This document shows positions 10,843 through 19,465 of a stretch of 64,000 nucleotides of DNA, in pieces. Location of the stretch: contig CAWCTX010000002.1 of the NCBI GenBank assembly GCA_963798505.1, positions 1 through 64,000 of the forward strand, given 5' to 3'. The DNA comes from CAVWSM01 sp963798505 (lineage in GTDB: Bacteria > Actinomycetota > Actinomycetes > Jiangellales > Jiangellaceae). A program made the position numbers and the translations under genes. Each line of letters starts with the position of its first letter. Positions within the stretch are counted from its first letter, which is position 1. The notes under the pieces were generated by a model that was not told the DNA's origin, did not search any database, and saw nothing but the letters and a program-made list of their open reading frames with translations.

Positions 10843-12064
10843 ATGGGCGACATGTCTGCCGCGCCCCGGTCTCGTGTCTCTGCCCGCATCGGCGCCATCG
10901 CCGAATCCGCCACTCTCGCCGTCGACGCCAAGGCCAAGGCGCTGAAGGCGGCCGGCGCCCCCGTCATCGGGTTCGGCGCCGGCGAGCCCGACTTTCCCAC
11001 ACCCGACTACATCGTCGAGGCCGCGATCGCGGCGGCCAGGGACCCGCGCAACCACCGCTACACCCCGGCCGCGGGCCTGCCCGAGCTGCGCGAGGCCGTC
11101 GCCGTCAAGACCGCCCGCGACTCCGGCTATGAGGTCACCGCCGGCCAGGTGTTGATCACCAACGGCGGCAAGCAGGCGGTCTACGAGGCGTTCGCGACCT
11201 TGATCGATCCGGGTGACGAGGTGATCCTGCCGACGCCGTACTGGACCACCTACCCCGAGGCGATCAAGCTTGCGGGCGGCGACGGCCGTCGAGGTCCTCG
11301 CCGACGAGTCGCAGGGCTACCGGGCGACCGTCGAGCAGCTGGAGGCGGCGCGCACCGACCGTACGAAGGCATTGCTGTTCTGCTCGCCGTCCAACCCGAC
11401 CGGCGCGATCTACGCGCCCGACGAGGTCCTGGCGATCGGCCAGTGGGCGCTCGAGCACGGCATCTGGGTGATCACCGACGAGATCTACGAGCACCTCGTC
11501 TACGGCGAGGCGCAGTTCAGCTCGATCGCCATGACTCCTGGCATCGCCGACCAGGTGGTTGTGCTCAACGGCGTGGCCAAGACCTACGCGATGACCGGCT
11601 GGCGGGTTGGCTGGATGATCGGCCCGACCGACGTCGTCAAGGCGGCGACCAACTTGCAGTCGCACCTGTCGAGCAATGTCGCCAACGTGTCCCAGCGGGC
11701 GGCGCTCGCCGCCGTCAGCGGCGACCTGTCGGCGGTGGCGACGATGCGGGCGGCCTTCGACCGGCGCCGGCAGACGATCGTGCGGATGCTCAACGAGATC
11801 GACGGCGTCGAGTGCCCGGAGCCGCAGGGCGCGTTCTACGTGTACCCCTCCGTCAAGGGCCTGCTCGGGCGGGAGATCCGCGGCCGGCGGCCGCAGACCA
11901 GCGCCGAGCTTGCTGAGCTGATCCTCGACGAGGCTGAGGTCGCGGTGGTGCCCGGCGAGGCGTTCGGGCCGAGCGGCTACCTGCGGTTGTCGTACGCACT
12001 CGGCGACGACGACCTCGCCGAGGGCGTCACCCGGCTGCAGAAGCTGCTGGCAGAGGCCCGCTGA
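10843..12064 (+). CDS. Aspartate/aromatic aminotransferase, class I (one indel)
   Basis: PLP-dependent transaminase of about 406 codons. The N-terminal part contains GFGAGEPDFPTPDYI and TNGGKQAVYEA. After a single-base shift at about 11275-11290 the frame resumes with CSPSNPTG, the ITDEIYEHL segment and the PLP lysine in NGVAKTYAMTGWRVGW. It ends LRLSYALGDDDL...LLAEAR. A start at 10843 or 10852 is possible; neither has a strong RBS. The Streptomyces homologue in this place is called aspartate aminotransferase. The stop codon directly abuts the next gene, so the two are translationally coupled. Confidence 0.88.
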
Positions 12065-13102
12065 GTGCGGCCGCTGCGGGTCGGCCTCGTTGGGTACGGG
12101 CTCGCGGGCCGGGTGTTCCACGCGCCGCTGATCCGGGCATGCGCTGACCTCGACCTGACCGCCGTCGTCACCGCCAACCCGCAGCGGGCCGCGGACGCGG
12201 CCACCGACATCCCGGGGATCGCGGTCGTTCCCGACGTGGCCGGCCTGCTCACCGACCATGCGCCGGACGTCGTGGTCGTGGCTACGCCCAACGCGTCGCA
12301 TGCCCCGGTCGCCCGCGAGGCGCTCGGCGCCGGCGCGCGTGTCGTGGTCGACAAGCCGCTGGCCCTGAGCGCCGACGAGGCGCGCTCCCTGGCGGCGGAT
12401 GCCGACGGGCGGCTGACGGTGTTTCAGAACCGCCGGCTCGACTCCGACTTCCGCACGATCCAACGGCTGCGCGCCGAGGGTGAGCTTGGCGAGATCAGGC
12501 GGCTGGAGTCCCGGTTCGAGCGGTGGCGTCCCGACCTCAGCCGCGACAAGTGGCGGGAGGTGCTGCCGGGCGCCAAGGGCGGCGGGATCTTGCTCGACCT
12601 GGGCAGCCACCTTGTCGACCAGGCGCTGACGCTGTGCGGGCCGGTCGAGCGGGTCTATGCCGAGGTGCGCGCACTGCGCCGCGGCGGCGACGATGATGCC
12701 TTCCTCGCGCTCACCCACCGAAGCGGCACGATCAGCCAGCTTTGGGCGTCGGCGGTCGCGGCGGCTCCTGGGCCGCGGTTCCGGGTGCTCGGCTCGGCCG
12801 GTGCCTTCGTGGTCAGGGAGCTCGACGGGCAGGAGGACCAGCTTCGCTCGGGGGTCGCCGTCGACGATCCGTCGTTCGGAGTCGAGGCGCCCCAGCGGTG
12901 GGGCCATCTCGTCCGCGGCGTCGAGTCGGTGCCGGTTGAGCCCAGCCGTGGTGCGTGGGCGGCGTTCTACCCGCAGGTTGCCGAGTGGTGCCGCGGCGAG
13001 CGGCCGCCGCCGGTGGACCCGCTCGACGCGGTGGCGACGCTCACGGTGCTCGACGCGGCCCGCCGCGGCGCGGCCGACGGCGTGACGGTGGTCCTGCCAT
13101 GA
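12065..13102 (+). CDS. Gfo/Idh/MocA-family oxidoreductase
   Basis: NAD(P)-dependent dehydrogenase of 345 residues. The Rossmann motif is VGLVGYGLAGRVFHAPLI at the N-terminus. The conserved DKP motif (VVVDKPLALSADEA) is at about residue 97. The C-terminal half has GGGILLDLGSHLVDQALTLCG, usual in this family. It starts at GTG immediately after the aminotransferase stop and overlaps the aldo/keto reductase by 4 bases (ATGA). The substrate, probably a sugar or inositol derivative, cannot be read from sequence. Confidence 0.85.
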   Translation: MRPLRVGLVGYGLAGRVFHAPLIRACADLDLTAVVTANPQRAADAATDIPGIAVVPDVAGLLTDHAPDVVVVATPNASHAPVAREALGAGARVVVDKPLALSADEARSLAADADGRLTVFQNRRLDSDFRTIQRLRAEGELGEIRRLESRFERWRPDLSRDKWREVLPGAKGGGILLDLGSHLVDQALTLCGPVERVYAEVRALRRGGDDDAFLALTHRSGTISQLWASAVAAAPGPRFRVLGSAGAFVVRELDGQEDQLRSGVAVDDPSFGVEAPQRWGHLVRGVESVPVEPSRGAWAAFYPQVAEWCRGERPPPVDPLDAVATLTVLDAARRGAADGVTVVLP

Positions 13103-14038
13103 CCGCGCGGCTCGGGCTCGGGCTCGCCGCCGTGGGACGCCCGGCCTACGTCAACCTCGGCCGCGACCAGGCGCTCGGCGACTCACGGTCACCCGACGAG
13201 ATGCGCGGCCGCGCCCATGAACTGCTCGACGCGGCGTACGGGGAGGGTGTGCGCTACTTCGACGTCGCCCGCTCGTACGGTCGGGCCGAGGAGTTCCTCG
13301 CCACCTGGCTGGACGAGCATCCCGAGCTCGGTGATCTTGTCGTGGCGTCCAAGTGGGGCTACACCTACGTCGGCGACTGGCGCCTGGACGCCCCCGTGCA
13401 CGAGATCAAGGAGCACACCAGGGCGGCATTCGAGCGTCAGCTCGCCGAGACGCGGGCGCTGCTCGGCGACCGGCTCACGACGTACTACGTGCACTCGGCC
13501 ACGCTCGATTCCGGGGCGCTGGACAACGCCGATCTGAACGCCGCCATGGCGGCTCTGCGCGACGAAGGGCATCGCGGTCGGCCTGTCGACCTCGGGGCCC
13601 GACCAGGCCGCCACCATCCGGGTGGCACTGGGCGTGACCGTCGGCGGCGCACCGCTGTTCAGCTGGGTCGAGTCGACCTGGAACGTTCTCGAGCCGTCGG
13701 CCGGGCCGGCGCTCGCCGAGGCCGCGGACGCCGGCTGGACCGTCGTGCTCAAGGAGGTCGTCGCCAACGGACGGCTCACCCCCGCCGGGTCCGAGCCCGC
13801 TTTCGAGGCGCTCGCGCTATCCGCCGGGCTGGCGACCGATGTGCTGGCGACCGCGGTGGCGCTGGCCCAGCCGTACGCCACCTATGTCCTGTCCGGCGCC
13901 GTCACCGTCGAGCAGCTGCGCAGTCACGTGTCCGCGCTCGACGTGCCCCTCACCCCCGAGACGGTCGCCGCGCTCACCACGCTGGCCGAGGCGCCGCAGA
14001 CCTACTGGGGGCAGCGCCGGGCGATGCCGTGGCAGTGA
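13099..14038 (+). CDS. Aldo/keto reductase (one indel)
   Basis: NAD(P)H-linked (beta/alpha)8 reductase. The catalytic Asp and Tyr lie in VRYFDVARSYGRAEEFLATW. The catalytic Lys is in VASKWGYTYVGDW and the His in YYVHSATLDSG. An extra G in a GGG run at about 13566 shifts the frame; it resumes with IAVGLSTSGPDQ and continues to AMPWQ at 14038. It overlaps the preceding oxidoreductase, so the aminotransferase, oxidoreductase and reductase form one operon. The physiological substrate is unknown. Confidence 0.82.
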
Positions 14039-14070
14039 TCAACTCGTCCGCGTCCCGTCTAGGCTGAAGC

Positions 14071-15105
14071 ATGCCGCGCGATCTCCGGCTGCTCCCCAAG
14101 GCCCACCTGCATCTGCACTTCACCGGCTCGATGCGGCCGGGCACGGTGCTCGAGCTCGCATCCGAGCACGGCGTGCGGCTCCCCGATGTGCTCGAGGACG
14201 CGCTCAAGAGCGGACAGCCGCCGATGCTTTCCGCCGCGGCCGACGAGCGCGGGTGGTTCCGGTTCCAGCGGCTGTACGACACCGCGCGCGCCGTGCTGCG
14301 CCGCCCCGAGGACGTACGGCGGCTGGTGCGCGAGGCGGCCGAGGACGAGGCCGCGGAGGGGTCGCGGTGGCTGGAGATCCAGGTCGATCCGTCTGGCTAC
14401 AGCGGGTTGTTCGGCGGGCTGACGCCGTTCACCGAGCTCGTCCTGGACAGCGTCGCCGATGCGTCGTCGCGGACCGGCGTGGGCATCGCCGTCGTCATCG
14501 CCGCCAACCGGACCCGGCACCCGCTGGATGCCCGCACCCTGGCCCGGCTCGCGGCGCAGTACGCGGGCCGCGGCGTCGTCGGGTTCGGGCTGTCCAACGA
14601 CGAGCGGCGCGGCATCACGGCCGAGTTCGCGCCCGCCTTCCGCATCGCGCGCGAGGCCGGGCTGCTCGCGGTGCCGCACGGTGGCGAGCTGCGTGGCCCC
14701 GAGACCGTCTGGGCGTGTCTCGACGAGCTCGGCGCAGGCCGCATCGGGCACGGCGTCCAGTCGGTAGCCGATGAGCGGCTGGTTGAGCGGCTGGTGCGCG
14801 AGGTCGTCACGCTCGAGGTGTGCCCGGCGTCCAACGTGGCGCTAGGGGTGTACGGGTCGCCGGCCGAGGTGCCGCTGCGGCCGCTGTTCGACGCGGGAGC
14901 GCGCATTGCGCTGGGCGCCGACGACCCGCTGATCTTCGGGTCGCGGTTGCTCGAACAGTACGAGACGGCGCGCGTCGTGCAGGGTTTTTCCGATGCCGAG
15001 ATCGCCGAGCTGGCTCGCGGGAGCGTGCTGGGCTCGTGCGCGCCCGACGCGGTCAGAGCTGGGCTGTTGGCCGAGATCGACGAATGGCTGGCCGCCGCGG
15101 GCTGA
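14071..15105 (+). CDS. add: Adenosine deaminase family protein
   Basis: Zinc-dependent deaminase of 344 residues converting adenosine to inosine in purine salvage. The N-terminal metal motif is KAHLHLHFTGSMRP, where the second half differs from the common HLDGA form but matches actinobacterial paralogues. Further motifs are VPHGGEL (zinc His), IGHGVQSV (catalytic His region), EVCPASNVALG and the metal Asp pair in LGADDPLIFG. It is separate from the upstream operon by 32 bases and converges on murB. Substrate specificity is inferred from the family only. Confidence 0.85.
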   Translation: MPRDLRLLPKAHLHLHFTGSMRPGTVLELASEHGVRLPDVLEDALKSGQPPMLSAAADERGWFRFQRLYDTARAVLRRPEDVRRLVREAAEDEAAEGSRWLEIQVDPSGYSGLFGGLTPFTELVLDSVADASSRTGVGIAVVIAANRTRHPLDARTLARLAAQYAGRGVVGFGLSNDERRGITAEFAPAFRIAREAGLLAVPHGGELRGPETVWACLDELGAGRIGHGVQSVADERLVERLVREVVTLEVCPASNVALGVYGSPAEVPLRPLFDAGARIALGADDPLIFGSRLLEQYETARVVQGFSDAEIAELARGSVLGSCAPDAVRAGLLAEIDEWLAAAG

Positions 15106-15111
15106 ACCGGC

Positions 15112-16172
15112 TCAGAGCTCGACGCCGACCAGCACCGGCTCGTTGTGCAGGACGACCCCGAACGCGTCGCGCACGCCGTCGCGAACCTCCCGGGCCAGGG
15201 CCAGCAGGTCGGCCGTGCGGGCGGTGCCGCGGTTGGTCAGGGCCAGGGTGTGCTTGGTGGACAGCCGTACGGTGCCGTTGCCGTACCCCCTGTGGAACCC
15301 GGCCCGCTCGATCAGCCACGCGGCGCTCGTCTTGACCTGCCCCTCCGGCAGCGGCCAGCGTGGCGCGTCGGCGGGCAGCCGAACGGCCTCGTCGGCGCTG
15401 AGGATCGGGTTGGTGAAGAACGAGCCGGCGCTCCAGGTGTCGTGGTCGTCGGGGTCGAGCACCATGCCCTTGCCGCGCCGCAGCTCGAGCACGGCTTCGC
15501 GCACTTCGTCGGCCTTGGCCCGGCCACCCAGCGGCACGTCGAGCCGGCGGGCAAGCTCGGCGTAGCCGATCGGCCCCGACACGTCGCCCTGCTTGAGCTG
15601 GAAGGACACGTCGAGGATCACGTATCGGCTGCCGCCCTTGAAGCGGCTGGTGCGGTAGCCGAACCCGCAGTCGGCGTTGGCGAACGTGCGGATCGCCTGC
15701 GTCTCCCGGTCGTACGTGCGCACGCTCCACAGCGTCTGCGCCACCTCCTGGCCATAGGCGCCGACGTTCTGCATCGGCGTGGCGCCGACGAGTCCAGGGA
15801 TGCCGGCCAGCGCCTCGATGCCGACCCACTGCTCGGCGACCGCGCGCGCGACGAGGTCGTCCCAGCTCTCCCCCGCGGCCACGGTGAGCACGATGCCGCC
15901 GCAGGCGGCGATGTCGTCGGACTCGCAGGATGCGCTCGCATCAACGTCCACGCCGCGGGTGGCGACCCGCACCACGGTGCCGTCGAACCCGTCATCGGCG
16001 ACGACGAGGTTGCTGCCGCCGCCGAGAACGAGCACGGGCTCGCCGACCTGTCAGCGGCGCGGACGGCCTCCACGAGGTCGGCCTCGGTGTCCAGCTCCAC
16101 CAGCCGTCGCGCCGGCCCGCCGAGTCGCAGTGTCGTGAGATCGGCAAGCGGGACGTTGGCGGTGACGGGCAC
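15112..16172 (-). CDS. murB: UDP-N-acetylmuramate dehydrogenase MurB (one indel)
   Basis: FAD enzyme that reduces UDP-GlcNAc-enolpyruvate to UDP-MurNAc in the cytoplasm. It is about 353 codons from ATG 16172 (MPVTANVPLADLTTLRLGGP). One base is missing near 16048. After it the FAD-binding LGGGSNLVVADDGFDG appears. Further on are GIPGLVGATPMQNVGAYGQE, the catalytic Ser in SAGSFFTNPI and the Glu in NEPVLVG. It is convergent with add. Confidence 0.93.
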
Positions 16173-16193
16173 GATGATCCAGCGTACGTGGCG

Positions 16194-16616
16194 TCAGGCC
16201 TTCGGCGGCCGCACGCGTGCCCTGGCCAGGGTGAGGACCTTTTGCCCGTACGACTGCGCCGAGATGTCGAGCCGGGCGGTGCCGTCGTCCTCGACCTCGG
16301 CCACGATGGCCTCGAAGGACACCTCCGTGCCGGAGTCGTCGTCGGGCACAATCACGGGCTTGCTGAAGCGCACGCTGTACTCGATGATCTCCGTCTCGTC
16401 GCCGAGCATCATCTTGATGGCGGTGGCGCCGAGGGCCATCGTGAGCATGCCGTGGGCGATGACGCCGGGCAGTCCCACGGCGGTGGCCACGCGGTCGCTG
16501 TAGTGGATCGGGTTGAAGTCGCCGGAGGCTCCCGCGTAGCGCACGAGATCGGCCCGCGTGACGACGAAGCTCTCCCCTGGGAGCTCGGCCCCGACCTCCA
16601 GCTCGAAGACGCCCAT
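16194..16616 (-). CDS. MaoC-like dehydratase, HadB type
   Basis: Hot-dog-fold protein of 140 residues. The catalytic motif YAGASGDFNPIHYSDRVA (Asp and His) and the following GVIAHGML make it the active half of a (R)-hydroxyacyl dehydratase. In mycobacteria the equivalent HadB pairs with HadA at this locus and acts in FAS-II. Here the adjacent upstream gene is the non-catalytic partner, with stop and start one base apart. Whether the pair dehydrates fatty acyl chains in this organism is not shown by the sequence. Confidence 0.85.
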   Translation of the reverse strand: MGVFELEVGAELPGESFVVTRADLVRYAGASGDFNPIHYSDRVATAVGLPGVIAHGMLTMALGATAIKMMLGDETEIIEYSVRFSKPVIVPDDDSGTEVSFEAIVAEVEDDGTARLDISAQSYGQKVLTLARARVRPPKA

Positions 16617-16617
16617 G

Positions 16618-17013
16618 TCAGCCCTCCGCCCGCACAAGGATCGTCGACGTCGCCGTGCAGACGTGCTCACCCGTGTCGGTGGTGAGCTCGCAGCGCAGGG
16701 TCACGAGCTCGTTGGCGCCGAGCGGCTTGACCCCATCGGCGGTGGCCGTGGTCTCCAGCGTGTCGCCGACACGGATCGGCCGGTCGTAAACGAACTTCTG
16801 GTCGGCGTGGACGATGTTGCGGTATTCGAGCCCGGCGGCCTCCATGAACGCGTCGAGCCCGCGGAAGGCCGGGATGATCGCGAAGGTGGGCGGCGCCTCG
16901 TTGGAGTCCGGGTTGTCGCGCACCGCGGTGGCGAAGGCGCGAACGGATTCGGCGCCGACAACGTACGGCCTGGTCGGGAACGGACGCGCGATCAAGGACG
17001 GGTCGATCGGCAT
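16618..17013 (-). CDS. MaoC-like N-terminal dehydratase partner, HadA type
   Basis: Hot-dog protein of 131 residues starting MPIDPSLIARPFPTRPYVVG. It has the FAS1-like dehydratase N-domain pattern (PPTFAIIPAFRGLD, HADQKFVYDRPIRVGDTL) and lacks the catalytic Asp/His motif of its neighbour. In Mycobacterium HadA is the substrate-gripping subunit of HadAB. The order rpmG-hadA-hadB is the same here. Confidence 0.82.
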   Translation of the reverse strand: MPIDPSLIARPFPTRPYVVGAESVRAFATAVRDNPDSNEAPPTFAIIPAFRGLDAFMEAAGLEYRNIVHADQKFVYDRPIRVGDTLETTATADGVKPLGANELVTLRCELTTDTGEHVCTATSTILVRAEG

Positions 17014-17069
17014 GGCTGGAACCCTATCGGCCCGCGCGGGCCTATCGAGATTCAGTCCGGAGGCAGCAA

Positions 17070-17102
17070 CAGGGCCGCCTCCGTGTGTCGGAGGCGGCCC
17101 TG
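17070..17102 (-). terminator. Terminator after rpmG
   Basis: Perfect 13-bp stem CAGGGCCGCCTCC/GGAGGCGGCCCTG with a 7-base loop, about 65 bases past the rpmG stop and 57 bases before the HadA-like gene. It probably separates the tRNA/rpmG transcript from the dehydratase pair. Confidence 0.65.
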
Positions 17103-17167
17103 TGGCGAAGATCGCGTTGCGATGACCCTTGCGCCGGCCCGCTATCGGGCGGCGAGAGTGCCGAGCG

Positions 17168-17338
17168 TCAGCGTGTCTCGCGGTGAAGAGTGTGCCGACG
17201 GTCCCGGGGGCAGAACTTCTTCATCTCGAGCCGGTCGGGGTCGTTGCGGCGGTTCTTCCGCGTGATGTAGTTGCGCTCCTTGCACTCCGTGCAGGCAAGA
17301 GTGATCTTGGGGCGAACGTCTTGGCTCTTGGCGGCCAC
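17168..17338 (-). CDS. rpmG: Ribosomal protein bL33
   Basis: Small 50S protein of 56 residues, from a GTG at 17338 preceded by GAAGAGG. It reads VAAKSQDVRPKITLACTECK, then NYITRKNRRNDPDRLEMKKF, and ends HTLHRETR. The first CxxC (CTEC) is present. The second pair is reduced to CPRD, so the zinc ribbon has three cysteines at most and may not bind zinc. It lies downstream of the tRNA-Met gene. Confidence 0.93.
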   Translation of the reverse strand: MAAKSQDVRPKITLACTECKERNYITRKNRRNDPDRLEMKKFCPRDRRHTLHRETR

Positions 17339-17416
17339 GGGTGCCTCTTCTTCGGGTCGCTCGGGTCAACGGACAGTCAAGGATAGCCGACCGCCACGGG
17401 GCGCCGGCATTTGTCG

Positions 17417-17490
17417 TAGCGGGGGCGGGACTCGAACCCGCGACACAGCGATTATGAGCCGCTTGCTCTAACCACCTGAGCTACCCCGCC
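17417..17490 (-). tRNA. tRNA-Met (CAT, elongator-like)
   Basis: 74 nt with acceptor GGCGGGG/CCCCGCT and discriminator A. The loop CTCATAA gives anticodon CAT. The anticodon stem lacks the three consecutive G-C pairs of initiator tRNA, and position 1 pairs with 72, so it is an elongator type. Confidence 0.93.
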
Positions 17491-17506
17491 AGGTGCCCTG
17501 GTCCCC

Positions 17507-17528
17507 GCCTCGCGGGGGTCCGCGAGGC
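17507..17528 (-). terminator. Hairpin between tRNA-Thr and tRNA-Met
   Basis: Perfect 9-bp stem GCCTCGCGG/CCGCGAGGC with a 4-base loop. It may be a processing or partial termination signal between the two tRNAs; there is no T tract. Confidence 0.35.
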
Positions 17529-17542
17529 CTGGCGCAGAACAG

Positions 17543-17615
17543 AGCCCCAATACGGAATCGAACCGTAGACCTTCTCCTTACCATGGAGACGCTCTGCCGA
17601 CTGAGCTATTGGGGC
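17543..17615 (-). tRNA. tRNA-Thr (GGT)
   Basis: 73 nt with acceptor GCCCCAA/TTGGGGC and discriminator T. The anticodon stem TCTCC/GGAGA encloses ATGGTAA, giving anticodon GGT. Confidence 0.95.
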
Positions 17616-17690
17616 AAGCGAGGATCGAGGATACACGGCGCCCTCGCCGGCCAGGAAATCGCATTCGGGATGCCGTCGTCGGACGAAAGA

Positions 17691-17723
17691 CGAGGCCCCC
17701 GACGTGTCTCGTCGAGGGCCTCG
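17691..17723 (-). terminator. Hairpin after tRNA-Tyr
   Basis: 14-bp stem with one mismatch (arms CGAGGCCCCCGACG and CGTCGAGGGCCTCG) and a 5-base loop, 8 bases past tRNA-Tyr. Probable terminator. Confidence 0.5.
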
Positions 17724-17730
17724 CACGGGG

Positions 17731-17812
17731 TGGCAGGTGTTGGATTCGAACCAACGTAGGCTGAGCCGACGGATTTACAGTCCGCTCCCTTTGGCCACTC
17801 GGGCAACCTGCC
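17731..17812 (-). tRNA. tRNA-Tyr (GTA)
   Basis: 82 nt type II tRNA with a long variable arm. The acceptor stem is GGCAGGT/ACCTGCC, the discriminator A, and the loop CTGTAAA gives anticodon GTA. It is divergent from yajQ. Confidence 0.95.
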
Positions 17813-17894
17813 GGGGGCGTCGGTCGTGACCGACGGAGGATGACAATACCGTACGCGGAACAGCCCACCGCAAAGCCGAGGAATGGAGCACCCC

Positions 17895-18389
17895 GTGGCC
17901 GGCGAGTCGTCGTTCGACATCGTGAGCAAGGTCGACCACCAGGAGGTCGACAACGCGCTCAACCAGACCTCTCGCGAGCTCGGTCAGCGGTTCGACTTCC
18001 GCGGGACCGGCGCCGCCATCCGGTGGCTTGGCGAGGACGTCGTGGAGATCGAGGCCAACGCCGAGGACCGCGCCAAGGCGTCGCTCGACGTGTTCAAGGA
18101 GAAGCTGATCAAGCGCGGCATCTCCCTCAAGTCGCTCGACGCCGGCGAGCCCCGCCTGTCCGGTCAGGTGACGAAGATCACCAGCAAGATCAAGCAGGGA
18201 ATCTCCCAGGAGACCGCCAAGAAGCTCGGCAAGGTCATCCGGGACGAGGGTCCCAGGGGGGTCCGCGTGCAGGTTCAGGGCGACGAGCTGCGGGTGTTCT
18301 CCAAGAAGCGCGACGACCTGCAGGCCATCATCGCCCTGCTCAAGGACCAGGACCTCGACGTCGCGCTGCAGTACGTGAACTACCGCTGA
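17895..18389 (+). CDS. YajQ-family nucleotide-binding protein
   Basis: Cytosolic protein of 164 residues with two ferredoxin-like folds. Members bind nucleotides or cyclic-di-GMP and RNA in other bacteria. It has the conserved SSFDIVSKVDHQEVDNALNQ start and ends DLDVALQYVNYR. GTG 17895 is preferred over the ATG at 17883 because a GGAG site lies 6-7 bases before it. The role in Actinobacteria is undefined. Confidence 0.9.
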   Translation: MAGESSFDIVSKVDHQEVDNALNQTSRELGQRFDFRGTGAAIRWLGEDVVEIEANAEDRAKASLDVFKEKLIKRGISLKSLDAGEPRLSGQVTKITSKIKQGISQETAKKLGKVIRDEGPRGVRVQVQGDELRVFSKKRDDLQAIIALLKDQDLDVALQYVNYR

Positions 18390-18415
18390 GACGGGACGGG
18401 CCCATCCAACGTCGT

Positions 18416-18476
18416 GTTGATCATGGCGAAGGTGTGATCATCCGCGAGGAATGATCACGCCTTGGCCATGATCAAC
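18416..18476. repeat. 61-bp dispersed palindromic repeat, copy A
   Basis: Hairpin of two 26-base arms and a 9-base loop. The arms begin GTTGATCATGGC and end GCCATGATCAAC, pairing at 24 of 26 positions, one mismatch being a possible G-U. A second copy lies at 34815-34875. It occupies the gap between the convergent yajQ and htpX genes and probably acts as a two-way terminator. Confidence 0.85.
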
Positions 18477-18499
18477 CGCCAAAGGGGACCCGCAGCGGG

Positions 18500-19351
18500 T
18501 CAGCGGCGGTAGCCGGCCATCGCCTCGAGCCGGGCGATGCGCTCGGCCATCGGGGGGTGCGAGGCGAACATCTTGGCCAACCCCTCGGGGCGGAACGGGT
18601 TGGCGATCATGAGGTGGCTGGTCGCCACGAGGTCCTTCTGCGGGGGAAGCGGGAGCTGGCGGGTGCCCATCTCGAGCTTGCGCAGCGCGCTCGCGAGAGC
18701 GAGCGGGTCGCCGGTGTAGCGGGCGCCATCGGCGTCGGCCTCGTACTCACGAGAGCGGCTGATCGCGAGCTGGATCATCGAGGCCGCGATCGGACCGACC
18801 AGCATGAGCAGCAGCATGCCGAGCGGACCGGGGCCGTCGTCATCGCCCCCGTGCGGCAGGATCCAGGCGAAGTTGGCGATAAACATGATCGTGCTCGCCA
18901 GCGCCGCAGCGACTGACGAGGTGAGGATGTCGCGGTTGTAAACGTGCGCGAGCTCGTGGCCGAGCACGCCCTTCAACTCGCGCTCGTCAAGGATGGCCAG
19001 GATGCCCTCGGTGCAGCACACGGCCGCGTTGCGTGGGTTGCGCCCCGTCGCAAAGGCGTTGGGCGCCTGGGTCGGGGACACGAACAGCCGCGGCATCGGC
19101 TGCCGGTTGGCCGCCGAGACCTCCCGGACGATCCTGTACATGACGGGCTGCTGGACCTCGGTGACCGGGTAGGCGCGCATCGATCGCAGCGCGATCTTGT
19201 CGCTGTTGAAGTAGGCCATGCCGTTGGTCAGCAGCGCTATCCCGAGGCCGATCACCAGACCGGTCGTCCCGAACCAGGAACCGATCCAGATGATGACCGC
19301 GGACATCAGGCCGAGCAGCGCCGCCGTCTTCAGCCCGTTCTTGTGGTGCAC
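18500..19351 (-). CDS. htpX: Zinc metalloprotease HtpX homologue
   Basis: Membrane M48 peptidase of 283 residues that clears damaged membrane proteins. GTG 19351 follows a GGAGAGG site. Two membrane helices at about residues 8-45 precede the catalytic HELAH motif (LGHELAHVYNRDIL). Two more hydrophobic segments follow, then the third zinc ligand in SREYEADADGARY. It ends SHPPMAERIARLEAMAGYRR, the usual end of the family. htpX also lies beside the partial nuo cluster in Streptomyces. The 114 bases between it and nuoN2 hold nothing I can name. Confidence 0.93.
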   Translation of the reverse strand: MHHKNGLKTAALLGLMSAVIIWIGSWFGTTGLVIGLGIALLTNGMAYFNSDKIALRSMRAYPVTEVQQPVMYRIVREVSAANRQPMPRLFVSPTQAPNAFATGRNPRNAAVCCTEGILAILDERELKGVLGHELAHVYNRDILTSSVAAALASTIMFIANFAWILPHGGDDDGPGPLGMLLLMLVGPIAASMIQLAISRSREYEADADGARYTGDPLALASALRKLEMGTRQLPLPPQKDLVATSHLMIANPFRPEGLAKMFASHPPMAERIARLEAMAGYRR

Positions 19352-19465
19352 CTGAGCCTCTCCTTCAAGCGCGGCCGCGGACCTCCCGCGACCGCACGCA
19401 TCTGGATCAACGTGCGGCGTGGCCGCCGGCGTTCCCTCGCCCCCTCGAGGATGCACCGAAACCGG

